DNA of 45,163 bases from Neorhizobium tomejilense (GTDB taxonomy: Bacteria > Pseudomonadota > Alphaproteobacteria > Rhizobiales > Rhizobiaceae), in NCBI GenBank assembly GCA_002968845.1, contig PVBG01000034.1, positions 1-45,163 on the forward strand. The letters run 5' to 3'. This document shows positions 42,904-45,163 of this stretch, piece after piece. A model generated the notes under the pieces. The model was given only the letters and a program-made list of their open reading frames with translations. It had not been told where the DNA came from and made no database searches. A program made the translations under genes and the position numbers. Each line of letters starts with the position of its first letter. Positions within the stretch are counted from its first letter, which is position 1.

Positions 42904-42969
42904 GAGAACCCCCGTTTCGAAAACTCAAATATGGTAACGGCCTGATCCAGAATCCAGATATGCCGCCTA

Positions 42970-43146
42970 CCCCCTCACTTGCAATTTCTGAAACTTAGCT
43001 GCGCTAAGATTTCGAAATTGCTTTCTCTCCCGCCAGGGGAGAGATAACCGCGCCGCAAACTCGGCGCCCCGACCTCTCCCCTTGCGGGAGAGGTTACAAA
43101 ATCAAGATCTTAGCGAAGCTAAGTCTTAGATTTTGTTGGTGAGGGG
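42970..43146. repeat. palindromic mosaic repeat between lpdA and the GlsB gene
   Basis: The element is bounded by inverted CCCCTCAC (42971-42978) and GTGAGGGG (43139-43146). Inside are hairpin CTTAGC-tgc-GCTAAG nested in GCAATTTC/GAAATTGC on the left, CTCTCCC/GGGAGAG-type stems in the middle, and CTTAGC-gaa-GCTAAG nested in CAAAATC/GATTTTG on the right. The layout, large palindromes in an intergenic gap, resembles the rhizobial RIME-type mosaic elements; the family name is from memory. No gene lies in it. Confidence 0.65.
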
Positions 43147-43168
43147 ATATCCAAACCTCTAACGTCAA

Positions 43169-44614
43169 TCAGGCATTCAGCGCCTGGTCATAGGCGTCGA
43201 GAACGCTTTCCTTCATCGTCTCGGAAATGGTCGGATGCGGGAAGATCGTGTGCATCAGTTCCTCTTCCGTCGTCTCCAGGTTCATGGCGACGACGAAGCC
43301 CTGGATCAGTTCGGTGACTTCGGCACCGACCATGTGGGCGCCGATCAGCTCGCCGGTCTTCTTATCGAAGATGGTCTTGACGAGACCCTGGTCCTCGCCG
43401 AGCGCGATCGCCTTGCCGTTGGCGACGAACGGGAAGCGGCCGACGCGGATGTCGCGCCCCTGCTCTTTCGCCTTGGCTTCAGTGAGGCCGACGGAGGCGA
43501 CCTGCGGATGGCAATAGGTGCAGCCGGGGATTTTCAGCTTGTCCATCGGGTGAACGTTGGGCAGGCCGGCGATCTTCTCGACGCAGATGACCGCTTCGTG
43601 TTCGGCCTTGTGGGCGAGCAGCGGCGGGCCGGCGACGTCGCCGATCGCATAGAGGCCGGGCACGTTGGTCTTGCCGTAACCGTCGATGACGATGAAGCCG
43701 CGGTCGGTCTTCACACCCAGGGTTTCAAGGCCGATGCCTTCGACATTGGCCTGGACGCCGACAGCGGAGATCATCCGGTCAGCGGTGATCGTCTGGCTCT
43801 TGCCGTCCTTCAGCTCGATCGTCGCAGTGACCGAATTGGCGCCCTTCTCGACCTTGGCGACCTTGGCTTCGAGCAGGATCTTCATGCCCTGGCGCTCGAA
43901 CTGCTTCTTGGCGAGCGCGGAGATCTCCGCGTCCTCGACCGGCATGACCTGGCTCATGATCTCGACGACGGTGACCTCGACGCCCATAGTGCGGTAGAAG
44001 CTCGCAAATTCGATGCCGATGGCGCCCGAGCCCATGACCAGCAGCGACTTCGGCATCTCTTCCGGCTTCATCGCTTCGAAATAGGTCCAGATCAGCTTGC
44101 CATCCGGCTCGATACCCGGCAACGCGCGCGGACGGGCGCCTGTCGCAATGATGATGTGCTTGGCGGTATAGGTGCCCTCGCCCAGCGTATTCTTCGGGAT
44201 CGGGCCCTGCGGCTGGACAACCGGTTTGGTCGACTTGCCGACAACGATTTCACCGGGCTTGGTGATCTTCGCCTCGCCCCAGATGATATCGACCTTGTTC
44301 TTCTTGAACAGGAAACCGACGCCGTTGTTCATGCGGTGCGCGATGCCGCGCGAGCGGTCGACGATCGCCTTGACGTCCGGCTTGATCGTGCCTTCCAGCG
44401 TCAGGCCGTAGTCCTTCGCATGGCTCGCGGTGTGCATGACGTCGGCCGAACGCAACAGCGCCTTGGTCGGAATGCAGCCCCAGTTGGAGCAGATGCCGGC
44501 GAGGTGCTCGCGCTCGACGACGGCGACCTTCAGCCCGAGCTGGGATGCCCGGATGGCGGCGATATAACCGCCGGGACCGGAACCGATAACGATGACGTCG
44601 TAGGATTGAGCCAT
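43169..44614 (-). CDS. lpdA: dihydrolipoyl dehydrogenase (pyruvate dehydrogenase E3)
   Basis: E3 reoxidises dihydrolipoyl groups and reduces NAD+. The 481-residue protein has the FAD Rossmann motif VIGSGPGGYIAAIRASQLG at residues 10-28 and the redox-active disulfide GICSNWGCIPTKALL. It also has an NAD motif VMGSGAIGIEFASFY, the second FAD segment GLYAIGDVAGPPLLAHKAEHE, and the catalytic HPTISE near the C-terminus. Its nearness to lipA and the SGNH esterase matches the rhizobial pdh cluster, so the E1 and E2 genes are expected just right of the window. A 61-base gap separates it from the esterase gene. Confidence 0.96.
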   Translation of the reverse strand: MAQSYDVIVIGSGPGGYIAAIRASQLGLKVAVVEREHLAGICSNWGCIPTKALLRSADVMHTASHAKDYGLTLEGTIKPDVKAIVDRSRGIAHRMNNGVGFLFKKNKVDIIWGEAKITKPGEIVVGKSTKPVVQPQGPIPKNTLGEGTYTAKHIIIATGARPRALPGIEPDGKLIWTYFEAMKPEEMPKSLLVMGSGAIGIEFASFYRTMGVEVTVVEIMSQVMPVEDAEISALAKKQFERQGMKILLEAKVAKVEKGANSVTATIELKDGKSQTITADRMISAVGVQANVEGIGLETLGVKTDRGFIVIDGYGKTNVPGLYAIGDVAGPPLLAHKAEHEAVICVEKIAGLPNVHPMDKLKIPGCTYCHPQVASVGLTEAKAKEQGRDIRVGRFPFVANGKAIALGEDQGLVKTIFDKKTGELIGAHMVGAEVTELIQGFVVAMNLETTEEELMHTIFPHPTISETMKESVLDAYDQALNA

Positions 44615-44675
44615 TGCTTTCCTGCCTTCTCATTGGGGGACCAGCTCCAAGCGGCCCGCCTCGGGAAATCTTGTT

Positions 44676-45163
44676 CTACAGCCCCAGCATCATCCGGACG
44701 ACGGGCTCGAGGCCGCGTCCGATGGCTCGGGTATTTTCTGCATCGAGATGCACGCCGTCGATCGGTGTCGTTCTGGCGACCGATCCCGCATCGAAGAAAC
44801 CGCAGCCCAGTTCGTCCGCGAGGTCCCGATAAAGCGATGCGAGCATCGAAGACTGCTCGATGCCTCCCCGAAACAGCGCTCCGGTCATCGGGTTTGCGGT
44901 CTCGCAGAGCGTCGGCGGCGACACGATGAGGATTTCCGGCGCATCGCATTCCCGGCCCCAGTCGTGGAAGCGCACGAGGCTGACCAGCTTCTTCACGCCC
45001 TGCCGCGCGCCCATGGCCGTGCCGTGGATGATCGGCTTCAGGTCATTGGTGCCGAGCATGAGGATGACCAGCTCGAGGGGACCATGGCTATGAAGGACTG
45101 TCGGCAGCAGCCGCGCGCCATTGCGATCGCAATCGGCAAGCCCGTCGTCATAGGCGGTGGTAC
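44676..45163 (-). CDS. SGNH/GDSL family hydrolase (arylesterase-like), 5' end beyond the window
   Basis: The frame is open to the right edge (about 162 residues visible), so the N-terminal GDSL serine block is outside. Visible are the SGNH block III (LVILMLGTNDLK) and block V (DGVHLDAENTRAIG) with the catalytic Asp/His pair. The usual intervening segment ILIVSPPTL is also present. Such enzymes hydrolyse esters or acyl groups. In rhizobia a gene of this type sits within the pdh cluster upstream of lpdA; its link to pyruvate dehydrogenase is unknown. An internal ATG at 45059 is not the true start, because coding similarity continues upstream of it. Confidence 0.88.
   Translation of the reverse strand, partial: TTAYDDGLADCDRNGARLLPTVLHSHGPLELVILMLGTNDLKPIIHGTAMGARQGVKKLVSLVRFHDWGRECDAPEILIVSPPTLCETANPMTGALFRGGIEQSSMLASLYRDLADELGCGFFDAGSVARTTPIDGVHLDAENTRAIGRGLEPVVRMMLGL

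Overview
The window is a GC-rich alphaproteobacterial chromosome segment, most likely from the family Rhizobiaceae (Rhizobium, Neorhizobium, Agrobacterium or Ensifer). The best evidence is gene order. The right half, from hflX-hfq to the pyruvate dehydrogenase accessory genes, reads hflX-hfq-dat-trkA-ntrX-ntrY-ntrC-ntrB-dusB(nifR3)-ispDF-cinA-ratA-lipA-lpdA, which from memory is the Sinorhizobium meliloti order. Other support comes from the long rhizobial form of UvrB, an 80-residue Hfq and rhizobial-type palindromic repeats. There is no tRNA, rRNA or CRISPR array. One gene is cut by each edge: a TauE/SafE permease on the left and an SGNH esterase on the right.

Left part (1-11.8 kb): a TauE/SafE permease, a gap with a candidate anti-Shine-Dalgarno small RNA, MmcQ/YjbR and extensin-like proteins, an NAD(P)H-quinone reductase-like flavoprotein, a chemoreceptor, an acyl-CoA thioesterase coupled to an unknown membrane protein, a DUF1800/DUF1501 pair (export of the DUF1501 protein by Tat is predicted), and a membrane GGDEF-EAL protein for cyclic di-GMP turnover.

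Middle (11.9-24.1 kb): uvrB carries a palindromic repeat inside its coding sequence. An AT-rich insert follows with a P-loop ATPase gene broken by a one-base frameshift. Then come a small secreted DUF3828-like protein, fpr, and the assimilatory sulfite-reduction operon cysG-DUF2849-cysI-DUF934. In that operon CysG makes siroheme, CysI uses it, and Fpr is a plausible electron source. A divergent deaminase-mazG pair ends the block.

Accessory block (24.1-26.6 kb): a decayed IS5-type transposase end, an unrecognised 314-residue protein and a membrane acyltransferase sit between mazG and hflX, which look like core genes.

Right part (26.7-45.2 kb): hflX-hfq; the ntrY-ntrX-trkA-dat operon; the dusB-ntrB-ntrC operon with 4-base overlaps (nitrogen regulation); ispDF-cinA with a 4-base overlap; ratA with a small P-loop kinase-like gene; a small conserved-looking protein; lipA, a GlsB/YeaQ membrane protein, a large palindromic mosaic repeat, lpdA and the partial esterase. 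lipA, lpdA and the esterase are probably the tail of a pyruvate dehydrogenase cluster lying to the right.

I did not find a convincing complete new multi-gene system. The best leads are the broken ATPase island, the repeat inside uvrB, the candidate small RNA, the operator-like repeats upstream of cysG, the missing GAFTGA loop in NtrX and the arginine-rich micro-ORF. All boundaries and functions are from reading the sequence; no database search was run.
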